This document shows positions 1-8,161 of a stretch of DNA of 9,135 bases, in pieces (the stretch's first letter is position 1; each line of letters opens with the position of its first letter). The position numbers and the translations under genes were made by a program. The stretch is taken from NCBI GenBank assembly GCA_036375895.1, contig DASVBJ010000174.1:1-9135 (forward strand), read 5' to 3'. Under the pieces are notes generated by a model. It saw only the letters and a program-made list of their open reading frames with translations. It searched no databases and was not told the origin of the DNA. Source of the DNA: DASVBJ01 sp036375895 (GTDB lineage: Bacteria; Actinomycetota; Actinomycetes; JACCUZ01).

Positions 1-693
1 GCGGGCAAGTCGACGCTGGTCAAGGTGGTCGCCGGGGTGGGTCCGGCCGACGCCGGCCGGATCGAGTTCGAGGGCCGCCAGGTCGTGATCCACCAGCCGG
101 CCGAGGCGACCCGGCTGGGGATCGCGACGGTCTACCAGGACCTCGCGCTGTGCGACAACCTCGACGTGGTCGCGAACCTGTACCTGGGCCAGGAGCAGGC
201 GAAGGCCAAGGTCATCGATGAGATCGGCATGGAGCGGACCGCGCAGGACCTCCTGCGCGAGCTGTCCGTGAAGATCCCGACGGTGCGGATCCCCGTCGCG
301 TCGCTCTCCGGCGGCCAGCGGCAGTCCGTGGCGATCGCCAGGTCGCTGCTCGGTGACCCCAAGGTCGTCATCCTGGACGAGCCGACCGCCGCGCTCGGGG
401 TGGCGCAGACCGCGCAGGTCCTCGACCTGATCGAGCGGCTCAAGGAGCGCGGTCACGCGGTGATCCTGATCAGCCACAACCTGGCCGACGTGCTGGCGGT
501 CTGCGACCGGATCGTCGTGCTGCGCCTGGGTCGCAACGGTGGCGAGTTCAAGGTCGGCGAGGCCACCCAGGAGGAAATCGTGGCCGCGATCACGGGGGCG
601 GCCGACAACATCGTCGCCCAGCGGGCCGCGCGTCACGCAGGCACCCCGGCTGCCAGCGAGCAGACGGGGTCGGACGAGGAGCCAGCACGATGA
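1..693 (+). CDS. xylG: Sugar ABC importer ATP-binding protein, single-domain XylG/FrcA type (5' end missing)
   Basis: Cytoplasmic ATPase that powers import of a monosaccharide through the permease encoded next. The frame is open from base 1, and the window begins inside the Walker A motif (AGKST, visible residues 1-5), so the first ~35-40 residues lie upstream. Visible-residue positions: Q-loop Gln 46 (VYQDLAL), signature LSGGQRQ 102-108, Walker B VVILDEP 122-128, followed by TAALGV, the D-loop form typical of carbohydrate-uptake (CUT2) ATPases, and the H-loop His 159 (ILISHN). Only one nucleotide-binding domain is present: after about residue 190 comes a short charged tail and a stop. This is unlike E. 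coli XylG/RbsA, which have two tandem domains, and like FrcA and actinobacterial XylG. The stop overlaps the permease start by ATGA, indicating translational coupling. The binding-protein gene is presumably just upstream. The xylose assignment rests on recalled neighbourhood; ribose, fructose or another sugar remains possible. Confidence 0.9.
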   Translation, partial: AGKSTLVKVVAGVGPADAGRIEFEGRQVVIHQPAEATRLGIATVYQDLALCDNLDVVANLYLGQEQAKAKVIDEIGMERTAQDLLRELSVKIPTVRIPVASLSGGQRQSVAIARSLLGDPKVVILDEPTAALGVAQTAQVLDLIERLKERGHAVILISHNLADVLAVCDRIVVLRLGRNGGEFKVGEATQEEIVAAITGAADNIVAQRAARHAGTPAASEQTGSDEEPAR

Positions 694-1982
694 CCACGAA
701 CCTCAACCGTGAGCCCGAGGCCCCCGGCGACCAGCTGGAGACCGCCCTCGAGAGCGCCGCGTCCGTCGACGTGGTCGACCCCAGGCTGCTCGTCCGGGAG
801 CAGGGGGTGCGCGGCTACTGGACGCTGTTCCAGCGCCGTGTGCGTGGTGGCGAGCTCGGGGCGCTGCCGGTCGTCATCGGGCTCATCCTGATCTGGACGA
901 TCTTCCAGCTGCAGAACGACCGCTTCCTGTCGGCGCAGAACCTGACGAACCTCACCCTGCAGATCGCGGCCGTCGGCACCATCTCGGTCGGGGTCGTACT
1001 CGTCCTCCTGCTGGGCGAGATCGACCTGTCGGTCGGCTCGGTCAGCGGCGTGTGCGGTGCCGTGCTCGCGGTGCTGTACGTCAAACACGACTACAGCGCG
1101 GTTGTGGCGATCGCGCTCGCCGTGCTCCTGGGGGCGGCGATCGGCCTGTTCCAGGGCTTCGTCTTCGCCTGGTTCGGGGTGCCCTCGTTCGTGGTGACGC
1201 TGGCCGGACTGATCGGGTGGCAGGGGCTCCAGCTGTACGTGCTCGGGGACACCGGCTCGATCAACATCCCGTTCGAGGGGGGTGTGGCGAAGCTGACCAA
1301 CACGTTCCTGTCCTCGGCCGTCGGCTATGTCGTCGTCGTGGTCCTCGCGGGCCTCTACCTCCTGACGGCGCTGGCCGAGCGGCGGCGCCGCAGCTCCGCG
1401 GGCCTCGTCTCCCGGTCGGTCGCCGAGATCGCGGTCCGGGCGGGCCTGCTCGCCGTCGCCCTGCTCGCCGTCGTGGCCGTGGTCAACCGCGACCGTGGCC
1501 TTCCGCTCGCGCTGCTGATCTTCGTCGGCGTGGTGGTGGTCTTCGACCTGATCACCCGGCGGACGACGTTCGGCCGGCACATCTTCGCCGTGGGTGGCAA
1601 CGCCGAGGCGGCCCGCCGGGCGGGCATCAGCGTGACCCGGATCCGGGTCACGGTCTTCATGCTCTGCTCGGCCCTGGCCGCGTTCGGCGGCGTCCTCGCC
1701 GCGTCCCGGCTGCTTGCCGTGAACCAGCAGTCGGGCGGCGGCGACGTGCTGCTCAACGCGATCGCCGCCGCCGTCATCGGCGGCACCAGCCTGTTCGGAG
1801 GCCGGGGGTCCACCTACTCGGCACTGCTCGGCATCCTCGTCATCGGATCCATCTCCAACGGCATGGACCTGCTGGGGCTCGAGTCGTCGGTGAAGTTCAT
1901 GATCACCGGCGCCGTGCTGCTGGCCGCGGTGATCCTGGACTCGCTGTCCCGGCGGGGCCGGCGGGCCACCGGTCGCGCCTGA
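690..1982 (+). CDS. xylH: Sugar ABC importer permease, XylH-like (BPD_transp_2 family)
   Basis: Inner-membrane channel subunit partnering the upstream ATPase; 430 residues. The ATG at 690 is chosen because GAGGAG at 676-681 lies 8 bases upstream and the start overlaps the previous stop (ATGA). A hydrophilic, acidic N-terminal segment of about 55 residues is followed by many hydrophobic segments (about ten). Family landmarks are GEIDLSVGS at 109-117, the sugar-permease signature around the third membrane segment, and the cytoplasmic ATPase-contact loop at 295-313 (GRHIFAVGGNAEAARRAGI), as in RbsC/XylH. A basic linker (AERRRRSS, about 229-236) and an extra hydrophobic stretch after it make it longer than RbsC (~320) and closer to XylH (~390-430). 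The protein ends in a basic tail (RRGRRATGRA). Ligand choice depends mainly on the binding protein, which is outside the window, so substrate is inferred. Transcription probably ends at the hairpin just downstream. Confidence 0.9.
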   Translation: MTTNLNREPEAPGDQLETALESAASVDVVDPRLLVREQGVRGYWTLFQRRVRGGELGALPVVIGLILIWTIFQLQNDRFLSAQNLTNLTLQIAAVGTISVGVVLVLLLGEIDLSVGSVSGVCGAVLAVLYVKHDYSAVVAIALAVLLGAAIGLFQGFVFAWFGVPSFVVTLAGLIGWQGLQLYVLGDTGSINIPFEGGVAKLTNTFLSSAVGYVVVVVLAGLYLLTALAERRRRSSAGLVSRSVAEIAVRAGLLAVALLAVVAVVNRDRGLPLALLIFVGVVVVFDLITRRTTFGRHIFAVGGNAEAARRAGISVTRIRVTVFMLCSALAAFGGVLAASRLLAVNQQSGGGDVLLNAIAAAVIGGTSLFGGRGSTYSALLGILVIGSISNGMDLLGLESSVKFMITGAVLLAAVILDSLSRRGRRATGRA

Positions 1983-2000
1983 CCGACCGGCTCGACCGGC

Positions 2001-2044
2001 GCGGGTGTCGCGGCGGGGCCCGTGGGCCGCGCCGCGACGCCCGC
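2001..2044 (+). terminator. Strong GC-rich hairpin after the sugar transporter operon
   Basis: The arms at 2001-2015 and 2030-2044 pair along 15 consecutive positions, with one G-T wobble (2006:2039). The interior can pair four more bases (2017-2020 with 2025-2028) around a CGTG loop. There is no T-run after it, which is usual for actinobacterial terminator hairpins. It sits 18 bases after the xylH stop and before the dxs promoter candidate, so it most likely ends the sugar-transport transcript and insulates dxs. The structure is seen directly; its termination function is inferred. Confidence 0.7.
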
Positions 2045-2117
2045 GTACGGGTCGGCGCGGGCGGTGACGGGCAGGTGCGGATCCTGTGAAGATGCGGGCT
2101 GCCCGCATCCGGCCCGG

Positions 2118-2145
2118 TGGACGGAGCGGAAGCACCCCGTAGACT
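2118..2145 (+). promoter_or_regulatory. Candidate vegetative promoter of dxs
   Basis: TAGACT at 2140-2145 matches the actinobacterial -10 pattern TANNNT. TGGACG at 2118-2123 is a 4-of-6 match to TTGACA with a 16-base spacer. Transcription would start near 2152, giving a leader of about 40 bases before the GTG at 2194. That leader can fold into a small stem (CTGGCA 2152-2157 with TGCCAG 2166-2171). Placement between the hairpin at 2001-2044 and the dxs SD supports it; the -35 match is only moderate. Confidence 0.45.
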
Positions 2146-2178
2146 CGTCCGCTGGCACGACGGTCTGCCAGGCCAGCG

Positions 2179-2185
2179 AAAGGAG
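2179..2185 (+). promoter_or_regulatory. Ribosome binding site that decides the dxs start
   Basis: AAAGGAG at 2179-2185 lies 8 bases before the GTG at 2194. A longer reading from the in-frame GTG at 2185 would place the start inside this SD, so it is unlikely. Confidence 0.8.
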
Positions 2186-2193
2186 TGCACATC

Positions 2194-4101
2194 GTGGGTC
2201 TGCTCGAGTCGATCCGAGGGCCGCGCGACCTGCGCCGGCTCGACCGGCGCGAGCTCGATGCCCTCGCCGAGGAGATCCGCGAGTTCCTGGTGGCGAAGGT
2301 CACGCGCACCGGCGGGCACCTCGGGCCGAACCTCGGCGCGGTCGAGCTGACCCTCGCGCTGCACCGTGTCTTCGACTCGCCGCGCGACCGCATCCTCTGG
2401 GACACCGGGCACCAGGCCTACGTGCACAAGATCGTGACCGGCCGGGCGGCACAGTTCGACCGCCTGCGGCAGAAGGGCGGGCTCTCCGGCTACCCGAGCC
2501 AGGCCGAGTCCGAGCACGACGTCATCGAGAACTCCCACGCCTCGACGTCGCTGTCCTACGCCGACGGTCTGGCCAAGGCCCACCAGCTGCGCGGGCTGGT
2601 CGACCGCCACGTCGTCGCGGTCATCGGTGACGGCGCGCTGACCGGTGGCATGGCCTGGGAGGCCCTCAACAACATCGCCGCGGGCAAGGACCGCCGCCTC
2701 GTCGTCGTGGTCAACGACAACGAGCGCTCCTACGCGCCGACCATCGGCGGGCTGGCCCACCACCTGGCGACGCTGCGCACGACCCGTGGCTACGAGCGGT
2801 TCCTCGAGTGGGGCAAGCAGGTGCTCGGCCGTACGCCGGTGGTCGGCGGTCCCATCTACGAGACCCTGCACGGGGTGAAGAAAGGCCTCAAGGACATCGT
2901 CGCGCCCCAGGGCATGTTCGAGGACCTCGGGCTGAAGTACATCGGGCCGGTCGACGGGCACGACATCGACGCGGTCGAGCACGCGCTGCGGCGCGCACGG
3001 GCGTACAACGGCCCGGTGCTCGTGCACTGCATCACCCGCAAGGGGCTCGGCTACGCCCACGCCGAGAACGACACCGCCGACCACTTCCACGGCATCGGCG
3101 TCATCGATCCCGAGACGGGGCAGCCGCTCGCCGCGACCGGTACGTCGTGGACCAGCGTGTTCGGCGACGAGATGGTCGCCGTCGGCGCCGAGCGGGAGGA
3201 CGTGGTGGGCATCACCGCCGCGATGCTCATCCCGGTCGGGCTGAACAAGTTCGCCGACGCCTACCCGGAGCGCATCTTCGACGTCGGCATCGCCGAGCAG
3301 CACGCGGCGACCTCGGCGGCCGGCCTCGCGATCGGCGGCATGCACCCGGTGGTCGCGGTCTACGCGACGTTCCTCAACCGGGCCTTCGACCAGGTGCTGA
3401 TGGACGTCGCACTGCACCGGCGCGGAGTCACCTTCGTGCTCGACCGCGCCGGGGTCACCGGCCCCGACGGCGCCAGCCACCACGGCATGTGGGACCTGGC
3501 CTTCCTCCAGGTGGTGCCGGGCCTGCGGCTCGCCGCGCCCCGCGACGCCGTCACCCTGCGCGAGGAGCTGCGCGAGGCGGTGGCCGTCGAGGACGCGCCG
3601 ACGGTCCTGCGCTTCCCCACAGGCGCCGTCGGGCCCGAGCTGCCCGCCCTGGAGCGGGTCGGCGGGGTGGACGTGATGCACCGCGGCGGTGACGACGTGC
3701 TGCTCGTGGCCGTCGGGTCGATGGTCGAGACCTGCATGGACGTCGCCGAGCGCTGCGCCCGGCAGGGCATCGACGTCACCGTCGTCGACCCGCGGTGGGT
3801 GAAGCCGGTGCCCGAGGAGATCGTGCGGATGGCGGCCGGCGTACGTGCCGTCGTGGTCGTCGAGGACGGCCTGCGCGGGGGAGTCGGGGGCGCCGTGGCT
3901 CAGGCCCTGCGTGACGCCCGGGTTGCCACGCCGGTGCGCGACTTCGGCATCCCGCCGCGGTTCCTCGAGCACGCCAAGCGAGCCGAGATCCTCACCGAGA
4001 TCGGGCTCACCGCCCAGGACATCGCCCGGGAGGTGGTCGAGACGGTCGCCCGGCTCGACGTACCGCTCGAGGACCGCTCCATCGAGGACGCCCGCGACTG
4101 A
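2194..4101 (+). CDS. dxs: 1-deoxy-D-xylulose-5-phosphate synthase (Dxs)
   Basis: Thiamine-diphosphate enzyme that condenses pyruvate with glyceraldehyde 3-phosphate to DXP, releasing CO2; this is the first, flux-controlling step of the MEP isoprenoid pathway and also feeds thiamine and pyridoxal synthesis in some bacteria. 635 residues from GTG 2194, normal for the family. The three transketolase-like domains are in order: an N-terminal ThDP domain (to about 310), a pyrimidine-binding domain (about 315-480) and a C-terminal domain (about 490-620). Conserved residues: His 73 in GHQAYVHK, GDG at 145-147 with Asp 146 and Asn 176 as expected Mg ligands, catalytic Glu 368 in AEQHA, and Arg 418, Asp 425 and His 429 in the RAG..GxDG..H segment. 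These correspond to E. coli Glu 370, Arg 420, Asp 427 and His 431 with a constant offset of two. No key residue is missing, so it should be active. It appears monocistronic. Whether it is the only dxs copy in the genome cannot be told here. Confidence 0.97.
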   Translation: MGLLESIRGPRDLRRLDRRELDALAEEIREFLVAKVTRTGGHLGPNLGAVELTLALHRVFDSPRDRILWDTGHQAYVHKIVTGRAAQFDRLRQKGGLSGYPSQAESEHDVIENSHASTSLSYADGLAKAHQLRGLVDRHVVAVIGDGALTGGMAWEALNNIAAGKDRRLVVVVNDNERSYAPTIGGLAHHLATLRTTRGYERFLEWGKQVLGRTPVVGGPIYETLHGVKKGLKDIVAPQGMFEDLGLKYIGPVDGHDIDAVEHALRRARAYNGPVLVHCITRKGLGYAHAENDTADHFHGIGVIDPETGQPLAATGTSWTSVFGDEMVAVGAEREDVVGITAAMLIPVGLNKFADAYPERIFDVGIAEQHAATSAAGLAIGGMHPVVAVYATFLNRAFDQVLMDVALHRRGVTFVLDRAGVTGPDGASHHGMWDLAFLQVVPGLRLAAPRDAVTLREELREAVAVEDAPTVLRFPTGAVGPELPALERVGGVDVMHRGGDDVLLVAVGSMVETCMDVAERCARQGIDVTVVDPRWVKPVPEEIVRMAAGVRAVVVVEDGLRGGVGGAVAQALRDARVATPVRDFGIPPRFLEHAKRAEILTEIGLTAQDIAREVVETVARLDVPLEDRSIEDARD

Positions 4102-4185
4102 GCCGCCCCACCGCGGGCTTTCCACCCCACCGCGCCCGGTCGACCCCTCCCGTCCGACCAGGCGTGGTCGACTGACCGCCTCCCG

Positions 4186-4234
4186 AGCGGCCTTCTGGCG
4201 CGACACGCCGGCGTGTCGTCGCGACAAGGTCGCT
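4186..4234. repeat. Long imperfect palindrome with an 18-base perfect core
   Basis: The core 4201-4218 (CGACACGCCGGCGTGTCG) is a perfect zero-spacer palindrome. Allowing one unpaired T at 4219, pairing continues outward from 4200:4220 to 4186:4234 with two mismatches (4195:4225, 4197:4223) and one G-T wobble (4190:4230). A further CGACA at 4222-4226 repeats the half-site. It lies 85 bases after the dxs stop and about 230 bases before livG. It could be a bidirectional terminator-like hairpin or a dimeric regulator's operator; the lack of a loop in the core favours protein binding, while the long extended arms favour RNA folding. I do not recognise it as a known regulator's site. Confidence 0.7.
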
Positions 4235-4344
4235 GGTGATCTTCAGGCGCGGCTTGACGCCCAACACCCTGGGATGTCTGACGGCCCAGTCGTCGCCGGA
4301 CCCTGGCGCGGGGCTGTGTAGGCGGCACACCGGGGCCGGGCCGA

Positions 4345-4392
4345 TTGTGGTCAGATGCGACATAGCAGGGTCTACGTCGCAGTTCTTACCGT
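4345..4392 (+). promoter_or_regulatory. Possible promoter region of the Liv-type operon
   Basis: This is the least GC-rich part of the intergenic region. It contains TTGTGG at 4345-4350 (4 of 6 to a -35 box) and a TANNNT hexamer, TACCGT, at 4387-4392, but their spacing is wrong for one promoter. I could not assemble a clean -35/-10 pair, so only the approximate location is proposed. Confidence 0.2.
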
Positions 4393-4460
4393 TCCCTGCA
4401 ACCCCGGCCCCTCCGGTCGGGACCGGCGGGCTGTGGCCTGCGACCAGCGAACAGGGCGTT

Positions 4461-4465
4461 GGAGG
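4461..4465 (+). promoter_or_regulatory. Unusually close Shine-Dalgarno sequence before livG
   Basis: GGAGG at 4461-4465 is a strong SD core but sits only one base before the best start codon, ATG 4467, where 5-9 bases is normal. The next in-frame starts (GTG 4485 and 4488) are about 19-22 bases away, which is too far. The chosen start is therefore supported by homology-like protein wording and codon use rather than by SD spacing. Confidence 0.5.
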
Positions 4466-4466
4466 T

Positions 4467-5220
4467 ATGGCGCAAACCCCCTCCGTGGTGCTCGAGACCC
4501 GCGGCCTCACCAAGGAGTTCCGGGGCTTCCGGGCCGTCGATGACGTCGCGCTGTCGGTGACCGAGGGCCACGTCCACGCGCTGGTCGGGCCCAACGGCGC
4601 CGGCAAGACCACGCTGTTCAACCTGCTCACGGGCTTCATCCGCCCGACGTCCGGCCAGATCGTGCTCGGCGGCACGGACGTGAGCGGCCTGCCTCCCGAG
4701 CGCATCGCCCACCACGGCGTGGCGCGGTCGTTCCAGATCACCAGCCTGTTCGAGAAGATGCCGGTGCGCGAGCACGTCGAGCTGGCCCTGCAGAGCCGCA
4801 CCCGGGTCGGCTACCGGTTCTGGCGCTCGTCGCGGCTGCTCGACGGCTTCCGCGACCGCGCGATGGAGCTGCTCGACGAGGTCGGGCTGGCCGAGGTGGC
4901 CGAGGTGCCCGCAGGAGCGCTCTCCTACGGCCGCAAGCGCGCGCTGGAGCTGGCGCTGGCGCTCGCGCTGGAGCCGACCCTGCTGCTCCTCGACGAGCCG
5001 ACCGCCGGCATGGGCATGGAGGACGTCGACCGCACCATCGAGCTGGTCCAGCGCGTGCGGGCCGGCCGGACGATCGTGCTGGTCGAGCACAACATGAACG
5101 TCGTCGGCACCCTCGCCGACCGGGTCAGCGTGCTGCAGTTCGGGTCGATCCTCGTCGAGGGGCCCTACGAGCAGGTGCGCAGCGACCCGCGAGTCATCGC
5201 GGCCTACCTGGGAGACACCG

Positions 5221-5234
<14 letters not shown>
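4467..5234 (+). CDS. livG: Branched-chain amino acid-type ABC importer ATP-binding protein LivG
   Basis: One of the two ATPases of a hydrophobic amino acid uptake (HAAT) importer, acting on the cytoplasmic face with LivF. 255 residues from ATG 4467, usual for LivG. Motifs: Walker A GPNGAGKT 41-48, Q-loop Gln 90 (SFQITSLF, the typical LivG wording), signature LSYGRKR 152-158, Walker B LLLLDEP 172-178 followed by TAGM, and H-loop His 208 (LVEHNM). The Y in the signature is normal for LivG; the usual Gln before the Arg is Lys here, a mild variant. The ATG at 4467 is preferred because MAQTP..VLETRGLTKEF is where LivG proteins normally begin and the upstream in-frame stretch has non-native codon use, although the SD spacing is poor. 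It is the first gene of the operon and overlaps livF by 14 bases. The transported ligand is not determinable from this subunit. Confidence 0.93.
5210..5215 (+). promoter_or_regulatory. Ribosome binding site supporting the TTG start of livF
   Basis: GGGAGA at 5210-5215, inside the end of livG, lies 5 bases before TTG 5221. No ATG or GTG occurs in frame between it and the conserved LivF N-terminus, so the TTG is the likely start. Confidence 0.65.
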
Positions 5235-5913
<679 letters not shown>

Positions 5914-5924
5914 GTGCGCGGCAT

Positions 5925-5950
5925 GGGCCGGCCGGGCTGACCGGCGGCCC
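5925..5950 (+). terminator. Stem-loop between livF and the substrate-binding protein gene
   Basis: GGGCC 5925-5929 pairs with GGCCC 5946-5950, and GCCGG 5931-5935 with CCGGC 5941-5945: ten pairs, one bulged G (5930) and a five-base loop. There is no T-run. It begins 12 bases after the livF stop and ends 10 bases before the next SD. It could be a partial terminator, a pause, or a 5' stabiliser of the downstream mRNA; role inferred. Confidence 0.45.
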
Positions 5951-5973
5951 GACCACCACGAGGAGGATTGGCG

Positions 5974-7227
<1,254 letters not shown>

Positions 7228-7236
7228 CGTCGCAGC

Positions 7237-7269
7237 CCGGCCGGGGCGCCCACGTGGCGCCCCGGCCGG
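7237..7269 (+). terminator. Perfect 14-bp hairpin between the binding-protein gene and livH
   Basis: The arms at 7237-7250 and 7256-7269 are perfectly complementary over 14 all-G/C positions, with a five-base CACGT loop and no T-run. It starts 10 bases after the lipoprotein stop and ends 6 bases before the livH SD. The position fits a partial terminator or a 3' mRNA stabiliser that keeps the binding protein more abundant than the membrane subunits, as known for maltose-type operons. Because livH and livM follow closely with no separate promoter visible, read-through is expected. Confidence 0.65.
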
Positions 7270-7288
7270 TCCACCGGAGAGAGTCCCG

Positions 7289-8161
7289 ATGTCCAACCTC
7301 GTGCAGCAGGTCTTCAACGGCCTCGTGAGCGGAAGCTTCTACGCCCTGCTGGCCCTCGGGCTGGCGGTCATCTTCGGCATGCTGGGCGTCGTCAACTTCG
7401 CGCACGGCGCCTTCTACATGCTGGGGGCGTTCGGCACCTTCCTCCTGCTCGACAAGGTGCAGGTCAGCTTCTGGCTCGCACTGGTCGTCGTCCCGCTGGC
7501 GCTGGCCTTCGTCGGGACGCTGCTCGAGCGGTTCGCCATCAGGCGGCTCGCCGCGCTCGACCCCCTCTACAACTTCCTGCTGACCTTCGGCCTCACGCTG
7601 ATCCTGCAGGACCTGGTACGCCGGGAGTACGGCATCTCGTCGAAGCCCTATCCCCGCCCCGAGCTGCTGTCCGGCTCGGTCGACCTGGGCCTGTTCTCCT
7701 ACCCGGCGTACCAGGTCTTCGTGCTGGTGTTCTCGGTCGTCACCTGCCTCGTCGTCTACGCGCTGCTGACCCACACGCCCATGGGCCGCATCGTGCGCGC
7801 GTCGACCGAGCGACCCGAGCTCACCCGCGCGCTGGGCATCAACGTCGGGCGGTGGGTGACGCCCGTGTTCGGCTTCGGCATCGGGCTGGCGGCTCTGTCG
7901 GGAGTGCTCGCGGCGCCGATGCGCGCCGTGAACCCGCTGATGGGCGCCGACCTCATCATCGTCGTCTTCGCGGTGGTCGTGATCGGTGGTCTCGGCTCGA
8001 TCTTCGGCTCGGTGGTGGCCGGCTTCGCCATCGGCATGCTGCAGGCGCTGGGCAACCTCTACGTGCCGGCGCTGTCCCAGACTCTCGTCTTCATCCTGAT
8101 GGCCCTGGTGCTGCTGGTGCGCCCGGCCGGGTTGTTCGGCCGCGAGGAGGCGGTGGCATGA
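7289..8161 (+). CDS. livH: Branched-chain amino acid-type ABC importer permease LivH
   Basis: One of two membrane channel subunits, partnering LivM. 290 residues, standard for LivH. The start ATG 7289 is preceded by GGAGAG at 7276-7281 (7-base spacing). The N-terminal part reads GSFYALLALGLAVIFG followed by NFAHG at 36-40, the hallmark of LivH. About eight hydrophobic segments follow, and the GGLGSIFGS block at 233-241 is the conserved C-terminal permease motif. Basic residues around TRALGINVGR (about 175-185) mark the cytoplasmic loop that contacts the ATPase. The stop overlaps the livM start by ATGA. Intact, with nothing unusual in length or composition. Confidence 0.94.
   Translation: MSNLVQQVFNGLVSGSFYALLALGLAVIFGMLGVVNFAHGAFYMLGAFGTFLLLDKVQVSFWLALVVVPLALAFVGTLLERFAIRRLAALDPLYNFLLTFGLTLILQDLVRREYGISSKPYPRPELLSGSVDLGLFSYPAYQVFVLVFSVVTCLVVYALLTHTPMGRIVRASTERPELTRALGINVGRWVTPVFGFGIGLAALSGVLAAPMRAVNPLMGADLIIVVFAVVVIGGLGSIFGSVVAGFAIGMLQALGNLYVPALSQTLVFILMALVLLVRPAGLFGREEAVA

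Larger units (their letters stand above)
4102..4466. other. 365-base intergenic region between dxs and the Liv-type operon
   Basis: I see no convincing gene here. Contents: a 10-base direct repeat CCCCACCGCG at 4106-4115 and 4125-4134; the palindrome at 4186-4234 (listed separately); a TTGACG hexamer at 4254-4259 that could be a -35 box, with only a weak partner (TCTGAC, 4277-4282, 17-base spacer); and a less GC-rich stretch at about 4341-4400. The frame of livG stays open back to GTG 4236, but that stretch uses TTA, ATA and AGA codons, almost never seen in the neighbouring genes, so it reads as non-coding. It most likely carries the end of the dxs transcript and the control region of the downstream operon. 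Confidence 0.7.

Noticed and set aside
633..2405. Open frame of 590 codons on the minus strand across xylH and the dxs start
   Set aside because: Its sequence is dominated by Arg/Gly/Asp/His repeats from reading permease codons backward; no domain is recognisable, and it crosses a promoter and terminator region.
4106..4134. Two copies of CCCCACCGCG as the start of a repeat array
   Set aside because: Only two 10-base copies exist, with dissimilar spacer sequence and no further units; not a CRISPR or iteron array.
1903..4227. Open frame of 774 codons on the minus strand across dxs
   Set aside because: It lies antisense to a clearly conserved dxs, has a low-complexity composition rich in Arg, Gly, Asp, His and Val, and no recognisable motif; this is the usual antisense shadow of GC-rich codon bias.
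4236..4466. N-terminal extension of livG by 77 residues
   Set aside because: Codon use (TTA, ATA, AGA, GCA) differs from the neighbouring genes, there is no family similarity, and the core LivG N-terminus starts at 4467.
4102..4466. Possible riboswitch or small RNA in the long intergenic region
   Set aside because: Apart from the palindrome I find no conserved riboswitch core that I recognise, and no clear promoter-terminator pair for a small RNA.
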